This document shows, piece by piece, positions 1 through 9,220 of a DNA stretch of 35,515 nucleotides. The notes beneath the pieces were generated by a model. It was not told the origin of the DNA, did no database searches, and saw only the letters and a list, made by a program, of their open reading frames with translations. Origin of the DNA: an uncultured Romboutsia sp. (lineage in GTDB: Bacteria > Bacillota > Clostridia > Peptostreptococcales > Peptostreptococcaceae); NCBI GenBank assembly GCA_937880075.1, contig CALFLM010000090.1, positions 1-35,515 of the forward strand, written 5' to 3'. The stretch's first letter is position 1, and the number at the start of each line of letters is the position of its first letter. The position numbers and the translations under genes were made by a program.

Positions 1-1425
1 TTAAGCTCACGTCCTTGTACACTAGTAATCCTATCTAAATTTTCTCTTCTTTTTTATGAAATAATTTAGATATCTCAAATCTCTTAGTTCTTTCTTCAAG
101 AGGGATCTTACTATTATTTCATTTTATACAGCTACGCTTGAATTCACAACAACTGCAATCTTCACAAGTAACACATCACTTCACTTTTATATCCAGTTTT
201 TGATTTTCTATTTTTAATGTTAGTAGCATATAGTTTTTTTATTGTTTTTACAAATGTAATAATCTTCTTTTGGATTGTAACTCATATTGTCATAACGACC
301 AATATCATTTTTATATTTCTTTGTTTTACTAGTTTCATAATTAGAAGGTTTAATAAAAGAAAGTTGATTATTATTTTCAAGAAACATATAATTCTCCTCA
401 CTTTCATACCCAGCATCAGCTACTATTTTAGGATATTTAAACTTAGTGTATTCTTCTATAGATTTTAAAAATGGTATTAATGTTGTAGTATCTGTAGGTT
501 GGTAACCTGAAGTTACCCACACTACATACTCAGAGTCGACACCAATTTGAATATTATGTGCAGGTTTAAGTTGACCATTTTTCATATGATCTTCTTTCAT
601 TCTCATAAATGTCGCATCTTCATCAGTTTTAGAATAACTATTGCGTTTACCCATTATATAAAGGTCTTTATTGTATCTTTTTAACCTATCAATATAGCTA
701 TTTAATTGCTCAATAGATTTTTTGATAGAGGTCTTTCTCTTTCCTTTACAGTAAACAAAAACTATATCTTCTTCCTTTTCCACTTTTTTAAGTTTCTTTA
801 GTAACTTTTTCAAATGATACATTTTTATTGTATTTTTATAAATAACCTTAATATTAAAGTCTTGTTCACACTTTAAAACAAAATTAGATATTTTATTTAG
901 CATTTTAGAAATATTTTTTTCTATAAATTCTCTCCAAATAAAAGTATATATATTAGCTACAGACTCAATTTTAGTTTCATCAATAAATAGTGTATCTTTA
1001 GAAATTTCGTTATTATTACATAGATAATTTGTAAATTGAGCCATTATATCTTCACTTATTTTAGCAAAATGACTGCTTCTAAATCGAGAATTTTTTGAGT
1101 GGTCTAAAGCAGATGCTCCGCCTAATAGATACATAAAGTTAATATCTCTTTTGCAAGCTTTTTCTATTTCTCTAGAAGAATAAATACGATTCATATTTGC
1201 ATAAATTATAATCTTCAACATTTGCCTTGGGGTTATTGTATTTCCTCTAATACGAAAATAAGTCTTGTATAATTATTCTAAGTTCATCTCCTCAATAATT
1301 TGACTTAATAACCTCACAGAATCATTTTTTTGAATTAGATAATAAATTTCTAGAGGTAATTTTAATTGATAATTATCACCATATTTAGTATAATCAACTT
1401 GTGTAATGTTTTCTTTTTCATACAA
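1..1425 (-). pseudogene. IS1182-family transposase, multiply disrupted and truncated by the window edge
   Basis: Remains of a DDE transposase of the IS1182 type. The longest intact stretch (220-1221) has the family signature YSSREIEKACKRDINFMYLL, an FIDETKIES segment (first catalytic Asp) and IVADAGYESEEN (second Asp). The reading frame continues upstream to a TTG or its vicinity at 1423-1425, but a TAA at 1273-1275 breaks it inside NLE*LYKTYFRIRGN. Downstream, the frame is lost near a run of seven T (234-240). Family sequence then continues in another frame (NIKNRKSKTGYKSE), in a third (CEDCSCCEFKRSCIK, stop, NNSKIPLEERT), and after a further shift as ENLDRITS. At least two stops and three shifts make it clearly dead. 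The C-terminal end, with the final catalytic Glu, lies beyond position 1. Confidence 0.9.
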
Positions 1426-1436
1426 ATATTATACAA

Positions 1437-1466
1437 AAATCCCAATCTCTTTTGAACTTGGGATTT
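1437..1466 (-). terminator. Perfect 9-bp hairpin just upstream of the transposase reading frame
   Basis: AAATCCCAA (1437-1445) and TTGGGATTT (1458-1466) form a perfect stem, followed on the minus strand by TTGTATAAT. The hairpin stands between the element's outer end and the start of the transposase, where IS elements often carry a stem that blocks transcription entering from outside. A TATAAT at 1428-1433 (read on the minus strand) could be the -10 box of the transposase promoter. Confidence 0.5.
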
Positions 1467-1483
1467 ATTTTTTTAAGAAGAAA

Positions 1484-1516
1484 GGGCGTCTCCCTATTTT
1501 TTAGTGAGACAGCCCC
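1484..1516 (-). terminator. Hairpin terminator or IS end (GGGGCTGTCTC inverted repeat)
   Basis: GGGC-GTCTC (1484-1492) pairs with GAGAC-a-GCCC (1506-1515) with one bulged base, and T-rich sequence follows on both strands. On the minus strand it lies right after the 60-codon gene ending at 1535 and would serve as its terminator. GGGGCTGTCTC is also typical of IS1182-family terminal inverted repeats, so the same bases may mark the outer edge of the dead element. The partner repeat would be outside the window. Confidence 0.55.
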
Positions 1517-1534
1517 TTTTTAATTTAAGATATT

Positions 1535-1717
1535 TTAAAATGCGCCATTAACTTTTGGTGTTCTTTTTCTCTTTACCATATCATCATCTATATTTAAATT
1601 TTTTTCATTTTCTTCTTTTTTTCTTTTCTTCTTTAAAAATTCTATAGCCTCAGCTAATAATGTAAAATTCCCTCCAGTTGAAATAACCTCATTTATATTG
1701 TCAGTTGTTTCACCCAT
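1535..1717 (-). CDS. Unrecognised small charged protein, 60 aa
   Basis: A 60-codon frame with a good ribosome binding site (AGAGGT about 7 nt before ATG) and a hairpin terminator straight after it, so probably a real gene. The protein starts MGETTDNINEVISTGGN. A short amphipathic stretch follows (LLAEAIEFL), then a very basic/acidic middle (KKKRKKEENEKN) and a basic tail ending KVNGAF. There is no signal peptide, membrane segment or cysteine. I do not recognise a family. It is flanked by the dead IS1182 copy, so it could also be a relic, although the frame is intact. Function unknown. Confidence 0.5.
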   Translation of the reverse strand: MGETTDNINEVISTGGNFTLLAEAIEFLKKKRKKEENEKNLNIDDDMVKRKRTPKVNGAF

Positions 1718-1881
1718 ACTAATCTACCTCTTTCATTTGATATTTACTAATTTTCATTAATATATATTTATAAAATATTACATAAAAAATATATATAATA
1801 TTTTTACAATAATATTATATATTAAAAAGATTAACTACAGGTGAATTTAAAATGAATTTCTAGTGAATTTTACATTAAGTT

Positions 1882-2406
1882 TTATCTTTTAGTGTATCTT
1901 AAAATTACTATTCCACTTTCAACTATGTATTCTTCTAAATGTAGATCTATTTTAGGATTATTTTCTAAAAATAATGGCCTACCCTTACCTAATATTGTTG
2001 GTATTATACCTATTATATATTCATCTATAATATCAGCCTTTATAAAGTTGTCTACAAGACCTCCTCCTCCAAATAAAAATATGCCTTTACCGTCTAATTT
2101 TCTTTCTTCTTCTATAACCTTTACTATATCACCACTTATAAAATGTACATTATCGTAATCTTCTATTTCTTTAGAAGTCGCTACATATACCTTCTTATTC
2201 TTATAGTCATTGTGCATATTTTGGTCATAGCATTTTTTGCCCATAACTACAACACCTATATCTTCTAAAAACTTATTAAAATCCAACCTATTTGTAGTAT
2301 CTAATTTATTATCTCCATCTCCTACTATCCAATCATATCCACCATCTTCACTTGCTATGTATCCATCAAGGCTTATTGCTAAATTTAATATTATTTTTCT
2401 ACTCAT
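1882..2406 (-). CDS. Dihydrofolate reductase family protein (RibD C-terminal domain type), 174 aa
   Basis: A single-domain cytosolic protein of the RibD_C/DHFR-like fold. It begins with the typical strand and NADPH-side motif NLAISLDGYIA, then DGGYDW, followed by VVMGKKCYD, which matches the family's VxGRxTYE segment. IFLFGGGGLVDNFIKADIIDEY (about residues 109-130) is the usual glycine-rich cofactor loop. The length matches the stand-alone YyaP/YwjB-like proteins of Firmicutes, and no deaminase domain is attached, so it is not a riboflavin enzyme by itself. The start is supported by AGGAG 8 nt upstream. The substrate is unknown; NAD(P)H-dependent reduction is inferred from the fold. It appears to be a single-gene unit. 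Confidence 0.85.
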   Translation of the reverse strand: MSRKIILNLAISLDGYIASEDGGYDWIVGDGDNKLDTTNRLDFNKFLEDIGVVVMGKKCYDQNMHNDYKNKKVYVATSKEIEDYDNVHFISGDIVKVIEEERKLDGKGIFLFGGGGLVDNFIKADIIDEYIIGIIPTILGKGRPLFLENNPKIDLHLEEYIVESGIVILRYTKR

Positions 2407-2555
2407 TTTTATTCTCCTGTCTCTACTTAAATTATGTATTGTTAATAATGTAAACAGTATGTTATATAATTTATATTCTTATTACAAAACATATTAAAGG
2501 ATACTTTTTAGTTATACACTTTTAAATTAACTTATAAACATTAACTAAAAATAAA

Positions 2556-2580
2556 AGAGTGTAGACTTTTTCTACACTCT
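2556..2580 (-). terminator. Rho-independent terminator after the C_GCAxxG gene
   Basis: AGAGTGTAGA (2556-2565) and TCTACACTCT (2571-2580) form a perfect 10-bp stem with a 5-nt loop. On the minus strand it is followed by TTTTATTTTTAG and lies 11 bp after the stop codon of the gene at 2591. Confidence 0.85.
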
Positions 2581-2590
2581 AATTCTCAAT

Positions 2591-2953
2591 TTATTTATCT
2601 AATATATCATTTAAAGCCTCATATGAAAAATCAATTATCTCTGCACAACCTACTTTACTTCTCTTAAGGTCTACACATATTTCAGAATTAAACTTTTCTC
2701 TTACTCTACTCATTAATTCTCTAGCATAACCTCTAGCTTCATTTGCTTGTCCATTACTTTCTCTTCCTTTTATATATCCTACTATCATAGCTGCCGCATT
2801 TACAGCGCCACATAAACTTCCTACTGTCATTCCAGTACCCATTCCACTACCTAGTGATACTGGTATATTTGTGTTGTGTTCTTCGTTATATGATTTTATT
2901 AATGCTTCTGCACAATTATATCCTTGGCTATGGTAAACTGATGGTTTTGTCAT
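2591..2953 (-). CDS. C_GCAxxG_C_C family redox-type protein, 120 aa
   Basis: Putative redox-active protein of the C_GCAxxG_C_C family, small proteins with conserved cysteines that are common in anaerobes. The cysteines are C14 (GYNCAEALIKSYN), C48 in GSLCGAVNAAAMIVG, and C93 and C103 near the C-terminus. The glycine-rich SLGSGMGTGMTVG before C48 is also typical. I start at ATG 2953 (MTKPSVYHSQ) because AAAGGAG lies 6 nt upstream. A TTG at 2971 in the same frame lies ahead of that ribosome binding site and is unlikely to be used. The family's function is not firmly established; a metal or redox role is inferred from the cysteines. It has its own terminator and is probably monocistronic. Confidence 0.85.
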   Translation of the reverse strand: MTKPSVYHSQGYNCAEALIKSYNEEHNTNIPVSLGSGMGTGMTVGSLCGAVNAAAMIVGYIKGRESNGQANEARGYARELMSRVREKFNSEICVDLKRSKVGCAEIIDFSYEALNDILDK

Positions 2954-3142
2954 TTCAATCTCCTTTCTCAATATATATTTTTATTATTTATAATATCCCT
3001 ATTATGCACTTACTTCTGTAACTATATCACATAAGCTAAAGTTATCATGTATTAATAGTAATTTAAAGTCTACATTATAATTATACTATTTTAATATAGA
3101 AATAATAAAGTTACAGTATATATACATTTTTTGTAAAAAACA

Positions 3143-3171
3143 AAGGATATGACATTATATGCCATATCCTT
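3143..3171 (-). terminator. Terminator after the MutS2-like gene
   Basis: AAGGATATG (3143-3151) and CATATCCTT (3163-3171) pair perfectly across an 11-nt loop. On the minus strand the stem is followed by TGTTTTTTAC. It sits 4 bp beyond the stop codon of the gene ending at 3176. Confidence 0.8.
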
Positions 3172-3175
3172 ATAT

Positions 3176-5077
3176 CTATCTATTATTTCTAATTTCTTTT
3201 TGAATCTTTTTTAAAGCTTTCTTAGATCCTCTAGCTATATCTTTTTCTAGTTTTCGTTTGTCATAGCTTGTAAACAATGTACTTAAATCATACCCTATAG
3301 GATATAAATCCTTAGCTTTTAAACTCAGTTCTATTCTTTTAATATTTACTTTTACAAATTCCTCTTTGTAAAGAACTTCTACATTATTGTATTTATCAAT
3401 AGTTTTATAAACTATTCCATAATCATCATAGTCTAGTAATTTAACCTTATCTCCTGTCTCTAAATTAGGTAAATCTTTTAAAACTTCTACATCTTCTATC
3501 GGTTTTATAGATATTTTAGACTCACTTATTAAATCAAAATTATAATTTTTCTCACTCATATAATTTCTAGCTTTATTTAAAACTTTATCCTTAATACCCA
3601 TCTTTTTAGAAATAAATAATGCATTACTATCTTCAGATTTACCTATAGTAAGCTTATACATAGGTTCTAGAGTATCTTTATCAAACATCATACCTGCATT
3701 TTCAAAATGAGGATGATTAGTTGCAAACTTCTTTATTTCTCCGTAGTGAGTAGAAGCTACTATTATACATCCCATTTTATAAAATTCTTCTAATATTGCT
3801 ATGGCTAAACTTGCACCTTCATTAGGTTCTGTTCCTGATCCTATTTCATCAAATAATACTAATGTTTTATTATTAGATCTACTCATTATATCTGCAATAT
3901 TTTTTATATGAGATGAAAAAGTACTTAAAGCATTTTCTATACTTTGGTTATCACCTATATCAACAAATACTTTTTCAAATACACTAATTTCTGTATCTTC
4001 ACTTGCACATATATCAAAACCACTTTGAGTCATAAGTGTTAATAACCCTACTGTTTTTAACGTTACAGTTTTTCCACCAGCGTTTGGACCTGTTATTATT
4101 AAACTTCTGTATTCTTTTCCTACTTCAAAATTAAGTGGTACTACATTTCCTGTAAGTAACGGATGTTTTCCATTTACTATTTTTATATATCCATTGTTAT
4201 TTAACTTTGGTGTTACTGCCTTATTTGCCTGGCTATATTTAGCTTTCGCAAATACCATATCATATTCTGATATTATTTCCATATTTAACTTTATATTTTG
4301 TATCTTTTCATATATAAGCTCTGTTAAATATGAAAGTATCTTATACTCTTCTACTGCTTCTTCTGATTTTAAAGTGATAAGTTCTAAGCTATACTTTGAT
4401 ATGCTACTTGGCTCTATAAATACAGTAGTTCCTTTTGCCGAAGTATCTAGTACTATTCCATCTACTTCATTTTTATAAGAAGCTTTTATTGGTATTACAT
4501 ATCTATCATCTCTTTTACTAATGATAAATTCTTGAATATATTTTTTATTAACACTAGATGTTATGAATTTATTTAATCTCTCTTTAATTCTTCCTTCTGT
4601 TATTTCTATACTTCTTCTGATTTTTTTTAATTCTTTACTAGCTTCTGAATCTACTTTATTGTTTTTTATACAATATTTTATTTCTTCTTCTATGTTTATA
4701 CACTCACAAATATTTAGTGCATACGAACTAAGTTTAGGCGAATAAAACTCTTTATCTTTCATAAATGATTTTATTTTTCTACAACCTCTTAAAAAATCTT
4801 CTACAGAAATAAGTTCATTTGGCTCTAGTATCATACCTTTTTCCACTTTTTCTATAATAGGATTTATATTAAATAATCCTTCTAGTGGTATATGGTTGCT
4901 ATTTTCTAATATTTTTCTTGCTTCTTTATTTTCATTTAACCTTCTTTTTACTATATTAAAATTACCACTTGGATTAGTTTTATCTATAAGTTCTTTTCCT
5001 AGTGAACTTACACAAAAATTTTTTATTAATTCTTTTACTTCATTTAGTTGTAATTTTTCAAATGTATTTATATTCAT
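3176..5077 (-). CDS. MutS2-like ATPase lacking the Smr nuclease domain, 633 aa
   Basis: MutS-family ABC-type ATPase closest in layout to MutS2: no mismatch-recognition domain I, an N-terminal helical core and clamp (about 1-300), then the ATPase (about 300-500). Visible motifs are Walker A GPNAGGKT (330-337), the STFSSHIKN segment (385-393), Walker B TLVLFDEIGSGT (405-416) and the ASTHYGEIK switch (441-449). Standard MutS2 is about 780-790 residues and ends in an Smr endonuclease domain. This protein stops at 633 with only a short KOW/beta-like patch (LETGDKVKLLDYDDYGIVYK) and a basic tail, so the Smr domain is absent rather than broken. The start is backed by AAAGGAG 7 nt upstream. Known MutS2 proteins act on recombination intermediates and collided ribosomes; what a nuclease-less paralogue does is open. 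Confidence 0.85.
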   Translation of the reverse strand: MNINTFEKLQLNEVKELIKNFCVSSLGKELIDKTNPSGNFNIVKRRLNENKEARKILENSNHIPLEGLFNINPIIEKVEKGMILEPNELISVEDFLRGCRKIKSFMKDKEFYSPKLSSYALNICECINIEEEIKYCIKNNKVDSEASKELKKIRRSIEITEGRIKERLNKFITSSVNKKYIQEFIISKRDDRYVIPIKASYKNEVDGIVLDTSAKGTTVFIEPSSISKYSLELITLKSEEAVEEYKILSYLTELIYEKIQNIKLNMEIISEYDMVFAKAKYSQANKAVTPKLNNNGYIKIVNGKHPLLTGNVVPLNFEVGKEYRSLIITGPNAGGKTVTLKTVGLLTLMTQSGFDICASEDTEISVFEKVFVDIGDNQSIENALSTFSSHIKNIADIMSRSNNKTLVLFDEIGSGTEPNEGASLAIAILEEFYKMGCIIVASTHYGEIKKFATNHPHFENAGMMFDKDTLEPMYKLTIGKSEDSNALFISKKMGIKDKVLNKARNYMSEKNYNFDLISESKISIKPIEDVEVLKDLPNLETGDKVKLLDYDDYGIVYKTIDKYNNVEVLYKEEFVKVNIKRIELSLKAKDLYPIGYDLSTLFTSYDKRKLEKDIARGSKKALKKIQKEIRNNR

Positions 5078-5117
5078 ACTTTTCTCCTTTATTTATCAGT
5101 CTATTGTTAATATTAAA

Positions 5118-5174
5118 GACTTCTTGATAAATAAGGATTACTACTTTTAGAGACTCCTTATTTATTAAGAAGTC
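5118..5174. repeat. Long near-perfect inverted repeat between the FtsX and MutS2-like genes
   Basis: GACTTCTTGATAAATAAGGA (5118-5137) pairs with TCCTTATTTATTAAGAAGTC (5155-5174): 20 positions with a single G-T mismatch and a 17-nt loop. On the minus strand it is followed by TTTAATATT, a weak U-tract, so it may end FtsX transcription (stop at 5331). The stem is far longer than the other terminators here and lies 157 bp past that stop. It may instead be a small palindromic insertion. Confidence 0.6.
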
Positions 5175-5330
5175 CTACTACGGTCTCACTATATTTAAAT
5201 TTTTTCAAAAAATTCTCTCCTTCCAATTAAATATGTTTCTATTTTATTATCCCATATAAATTTACGCTTTTCAAATATTTATTAAATTTTTCTTATAATT
5301 CAACATTAATTTAAAACATAGCCATTTTAA

Positions 5331-8300
5331 TTATTCATTTGACTTTAATGCATCAATCATATCAACCTTTTTTAATTTAATATGCATCATAACCATAACT
5401 ATCGTCGAGAAAAATATAGTTATAAATGCTGATAATAAATAACCTTTTATATATATATTTGGATACATCATAATATTATCAGTTTCTGATGTATAAAGTA
5501 TAAATGTATGTAACAGCTTACCTAAGAAAGATCCTGCTAATACACCTAATAATGTAAGAATGATATTCTCTCTTAGTATATACATAGTAACTTCATTATC
5601 ATAAAAACCAAGTACTTTTATAGTAGATAGCTCTCTTATTCTTTCTGACACGTTTACATTGTTTAAATTATATAAAACTACAAAAGCAAGAGAACCAGAA
5701 GCTATTATTATCACTAGCATAACCATATCTAAGTTTGCACTAGATTCTTCACTTGATTTTTTAATATCAGACATCAAAGTTATATTTATAACATTATCAC
5801 AATTCATAATCTTATCTGATATTTCTTCCTTATTTATTTTGTTAGTATCAAAGTTTAAAAGCTCCATATTATACTCTGGCTTTTTGCAAAAAGTCTTTTC
5901 ATAATATGATGGTGACATATACATATAATGTGCAAAATAATTTTCACATATATTATCAACTCTAACGTTATAAGGATTATTCTCTTCATCATTTACTTTT
6001 ATTGTATCACCAACTGATGCACCTAAAAGTTTCGCTAATTTTTCAGTTATAATAACACCATTATCTGATATTTTATATTCTTTTTCAGATTCTCTATCAT
6101 TTAATAATACAAAATCATTAATTTTATCTATATCTTTTGGTACATACATAGTAACACTTTGTTTATTCATATTTTCTTTGCTAAAAGTTACTGATTCTTG
6201 ATGTATACCTAAATTACTTTCATAACCTTTTAGATTATTTAAAGTATTGTTATACTCTTTTATTTCTTTATTGTCAGAACTATCATTAAAGATTACCATA
6301 GCATCATATTTCCATAGTTTATTAAATTGCTTTTCTAACATACCATTATTAGAATCTTGAAGTCCAAATCCTGTAACAAGCATTGCCATACATCCTGCAA
6401 TACCAAATACAGTCATTATCATACGTTGCTTGTATCTAAATATATTTCTAAAAGTAACTTTTTGATTAAAGTTTAATCTATTCCATAAAGGCGTAATTCT
6501 TTCTAGTAATATTTTTTTCCCTATCTTAGGAGCTTTTGCTCTCATCAGATTTGATGGAGTACTTTTTAGTTCAACTCTTAGTACATATAATGCTGCTCCA
6601 ACTGTACATAGTATTGAAATTACTATAGACTGAATCACATAAGATGGATAATAATATATAGTTAAACTTGGTAAATTATATAAGCTACCATAAGAGGTAT
6701 TTATTATTTGTGGAAGTATATTACATCCAATAAGTATTCCTATAACACTTCCTATAATACTTGCTAAAGATGCATATACTACAAACTTTATAGATATTTC
6801 TAAATCATTATATCCTAATGCTTTAAGAATTCCTATTTCTCCTCTATTTTCCTCTACCATTCTAGTCATAGTTGTTAAACAAATTAATACTGCTATTAAA
6901 AAGAAAAATACAGGAAATACTGAAGCTATGCTATCTAAACTATTAATAGAATCTTTTAATCCTGAATATCCTATATTATCAGTTCTATCAAAAAAGTAGT
7001 ACTTTCCTTCTATACTATCAACATTCTCTTGTTCTTTTTTTATTTTCTCTTTAGCATCTAATAGCTTTTGAATATTTGCTTTAATTTCTGTTTCACCATT
7101 ATCTAAGGTTTGTTGTGAAATTTCTAGTTGATCTTTAGCTTTAGCTAAATCTGATTTTCCTTGTATCTTACCATATTCAAGTTCTTTTTCACCTTTAGCT
7201 AGTTCTAATTTAGCACTTTCTAACTGATTTTGACCTTCTTGTAGTTGTATTTCGCCATCATTAATAACTGCTAGTTTCTCTTCGTACTGTTTTTTGCCTT
7301 GTTGATATTGAGTTATTAAAGGTAATATATTTCCAGTACTATCTTCTATATTATCTATATTTTGATCTGGGTCTATTCCTTGAGCTAAAAGTGCTTGTTT
7401 AGTATTATCAAGTAAAATTTTTGCCTCTTCTAACTTGTCTTTACCAATATTTAAATTTTCCTTTTGCTTATCAAGTTCTTCTTGTACTTTTACTAGCTCT
7501 TTTTTTCCATTTGAAATCCTTAGTTCTCCAGCTTTAATTTCTTCTTCATATGACTTTAACCCTTGTTCATATTGGTTTTTACCTTGTTGTAACTTTTCTT
7601 TTCCAGATGCTATTTCTTTTTGTGCCGATAAAAACTTATTTTCATTTTCTTCTATTTCAGCATAGGCTTTATCTAGTTCTTCTTGTGCAGTGGCTTTGAT
7701 CTCTTTAACTCTATCTATTTTTCTATCTGAATATAAGTTTTCAAGATACTTATTATTTTTTTCCATTATGTCTTTATACTCATCACTATAAGCTTCAAGA
7801 CCTTGAACATTTTTAAATCTAACATATATTTCTGTATAAACATCCATAGATATGTCATTTTTATTTAATACTGCAAAATAATCAATGCTACCTTTACCTA
7901 CCGTAGTAGTTCCTCTTGATTCTTTTTCCATATACATTGGATTTTTTACAATACCAACAACTTTAAATGTTTTTTTATTGAAAGATTTAATTATATCTTC
8001 ATCAGATTCAATTGTGTAACTATCTCCAATTTTTAAGTTTTTATTATTCTTTAATGCTTGTTCATCCAGTGCTATCTCTCCACTATTTTTAGGTAATCTA
8101 CCATCAACTACAATGAATTCATTTATATTATTATTTTTATCATATTCCATAAATTTTACTACACTATTTATATTTTCAAGGTTTGTATCTATAGTGTGTG
8201 TAGGATAAAAATCTAGTATCTTATCATTATTTTTAAGTAAATCTAAATCCTTATCAGTTAAACCTAGTGTTGATACTATTTTACTATCCATAAGGTTTTG

Positions 8301-8465
8301 GTTTTTATAAAGCTCATTTACAGCTTTATTCATATCAGGACCTGATGATTTTATTCCAGAGTAAAAAGCCACTCCTAAAAGGATAATAACTAATATTGAA
8401 ACAAATCTAGCCTTTGATGATAATATTTCTCTTGTAATAGATTTTTTATATGCTTTATATCTCAT
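5331..8465 (-). CDS. Large FtsX/MacB-type ABC transporter permease with a coiled-coil domain, 1044 aa
   Basis: Membrane permease of the FtsX superfamily. A first transmembrane helix (about 22-40, FVSILVIILLGVAFYSG) is followed by a MacB-like extracytoplasmic region. Then comes a long coiled coil (about 255-490) rich in EL..GK..L..G repeats, a first FtsX core of three helices (about 515-640), another helix near 690, a second extracytoplasmic region and a second FtsX core (about 910-1040). Two cores in one chain mean it probably acts as a monomeric pseudo-dimer with the ATPase encoded 12 bp upstream. ATG 8465 follows GAGGTG by 7 nt. Such type VII ABC systems use ATP to do mechanical work across the membrane, for example in lipid or peptide export, antibiotic defence or control of cell-wall enzymes. 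The substrate cannot be told from sequence. Confidence 0.9.
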   Translation of the reverse strand: MRYKAYKKSITREILSSKARFVSILVIILLGVAFYSGIKSSGPDMNKAVNELYKNQNLMDSKIVSTLGLTDKDLDLLKNNDKILDFYPTHTIDTNLENINSVVKFMEYDKNNNINEFIVVDGRLPKNSGEIALDEQALKNNKNLKIGDSYTIESDEDIIKSFNKKTFKVVGIVKNPMYMEKESRGTTTVGKGSIDYFAVLNKNDISMDVYTEIYVRFKNVQGLEAYSDEYKDIMEKNNKYLENLYSDRKIDRVKEIKATAQEELDKAYAEIEENENKFLSAQKEIASGKEKLQQGKNQYEQGLKSYEEEIKAGELRISNGKKELVKVQEELDKQKENLNIGKDKLEEAKILLDNTKQALLAQGIDPDQNIDNIEDSTGNILPLITQYQQGKKQYEEKLAVINDGEIQLQEGQNQLESAKLELAKGEKELEYGKIQGKSDLAKAKDQLEISQQTLDNGETEIKANIQKLLDAKEKIKKEQENVDSIEGKYYFFDRTDNIGYSGLKDSINSLDSIASVFPVFFFLIAVLICLTTMTRMVEENRGEIGILKALGYNDLEISIKFVVYASLASIIGSVIGILIGCNILPQIINTSYGSLYNLPSLTIYYYPSYVIQSIVISILCTVGAALYVLRVELKSTPSNLMRAKAPKIGKKILLERITPLWNRLNFNQKVTFRNIFRYKQRMIMTVFGIAGCMAMLVTGFGLQDSNNGMLEKQFNKLWKYDAMVIFNDSSDNKEIKEYNNTLNNLKGYESNLGIHQESVTFSKENMNKQSVTMYVPKDIDKINDFVLLNDRESEKEYKISDNGVIITEKLAKLLGASVGDTIKVNDEENNPYNVRVDNICENYFAHYMYMSPSYYEKTFCKKPEYNMELLNFDTNKINKEEISDKIMNCDNVINITLMSDIKKSSEESSANLDMVMLVIIIASGSLAFVVLYNLNNVNVSERIRELSTIKVLGFYDNEVTMYILRENIILTLLGVLAGSFLGKLLHTFILYTSETDNIMMYPNIYIKGYLLSAFITIFFSTIVMVMMHIKLKKVDMIDALKSNE

Positions 8466-8477
8466 AATACTACACCT

Positions 8478-9179
8478 CTACCACTCAATATGTTCAATTG
8501 AAAGTGGATTTTTATTTACTTCAATACTTCTAACTTTTGCATCATTAATTTTTATAACTCTATCTGCCATTTGAGCGATTGCAGAGTTATGTGTAATAAC
8601 TATAACTGTTGTTCCTGTATTTCTACAAGTATCTTGTAGTGTTTTTAAAACTTGCTTACCTGTATTGTAATCAAGTGCACCAGTTGGTTCATCACAAAGT
8701 AGTAACTTAGGATTTTTTGCAATAGCTCTTGCTATAGACACCCTTTGTTGCTCCCCTCCTGATAATTGAGAAGGAAAGTTATCCTTTCTCTTTTCAAGAC
8801 CTACTAAATTTAGTGTCTTATCTACATCTAATGAATTTTTAGAAATTTGTGTAGCTAATTCTACATTTTCTTTTGCAGTTAGATTTTGTACTAGATTATA
8901 AAATTGGAATACAAAACCTACATCGTGTCTTCTATATTTTGTAAGTTGCTTGTTATTAAACTTTGATATATCGGTTTTATCAATTATTATCTTACCTTCA
9001 TCACAAGTATCCATACCTCCAAGAATGTTTAATACAGTTGATTTTCCTGCACCACTTGGTCCTAAAATTACAACAAACTCACCTTTTTCAATCGAAAAAT
9101 TAATTCCATTATTTGCTAAAACAATATTTTCTCCCACTTTGTACCTCTTATATATATCAATAACTTCTATATATGCCAT
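8478..9179 (-). CDS. ABC transporter ATP-binding protein, MacB/LolD type, 233 aa
   Basis: Cytoplasmic ATPase partner of the FtsX permease directly downstream. It has Walker A GPSGAGKS (40-47), a Q-loop in VGFVFQFYNL, the signature LSGGEQQRV (139-147), Walker B LLLCDEPTGALD (159-170) and an H-loop in VIVITHNS. The sequence around the signature is the typical MacB/LolD/FtsE one, which fits coupling to an FtsX-fold permease. ATG 9179 follows AAGGAGG by 6 nt. No regulator gene or two-component system adjoins the pair. A palindromic site upstream (9221-9247) suggests control by a repressor encoded elsewhere. Confidence 0.93.
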   Translation of the reverse strand: MAYIEVIDIYKRYKVGENIVLANNGINFSIEKGEFVVILGPSGAGKSTVLNILGGMDTCDEGKIIIDKTDISKFNNKQLTKYRRHDVGFVFQFYNLVQNLTAKENVELATQISKNSLDVDKTLNLVGLEKRKDNFPSQLSGGEQQRVSIARAIAKNPKLLLCDEPTGALDYNTGKQVLKTLQDTCRNTGTTVIVITHNSAIAQMADRVIKINDAKVRSIEVNKNPLSIEHIEW

Positions 9180-9220
9180 ACTCAGCCTCCTTATATACGT
9201 ATTTTAATAAATATATCTTT

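Noticed and set aside
5331..9179. FtsX-ABC pair as a bacitracin/BceAB antibiotic-sensing module
   Set aside because: The permease has two FtsX cores and a long coiled coil rather than the BceB layout, and no two-component system is adjacent.
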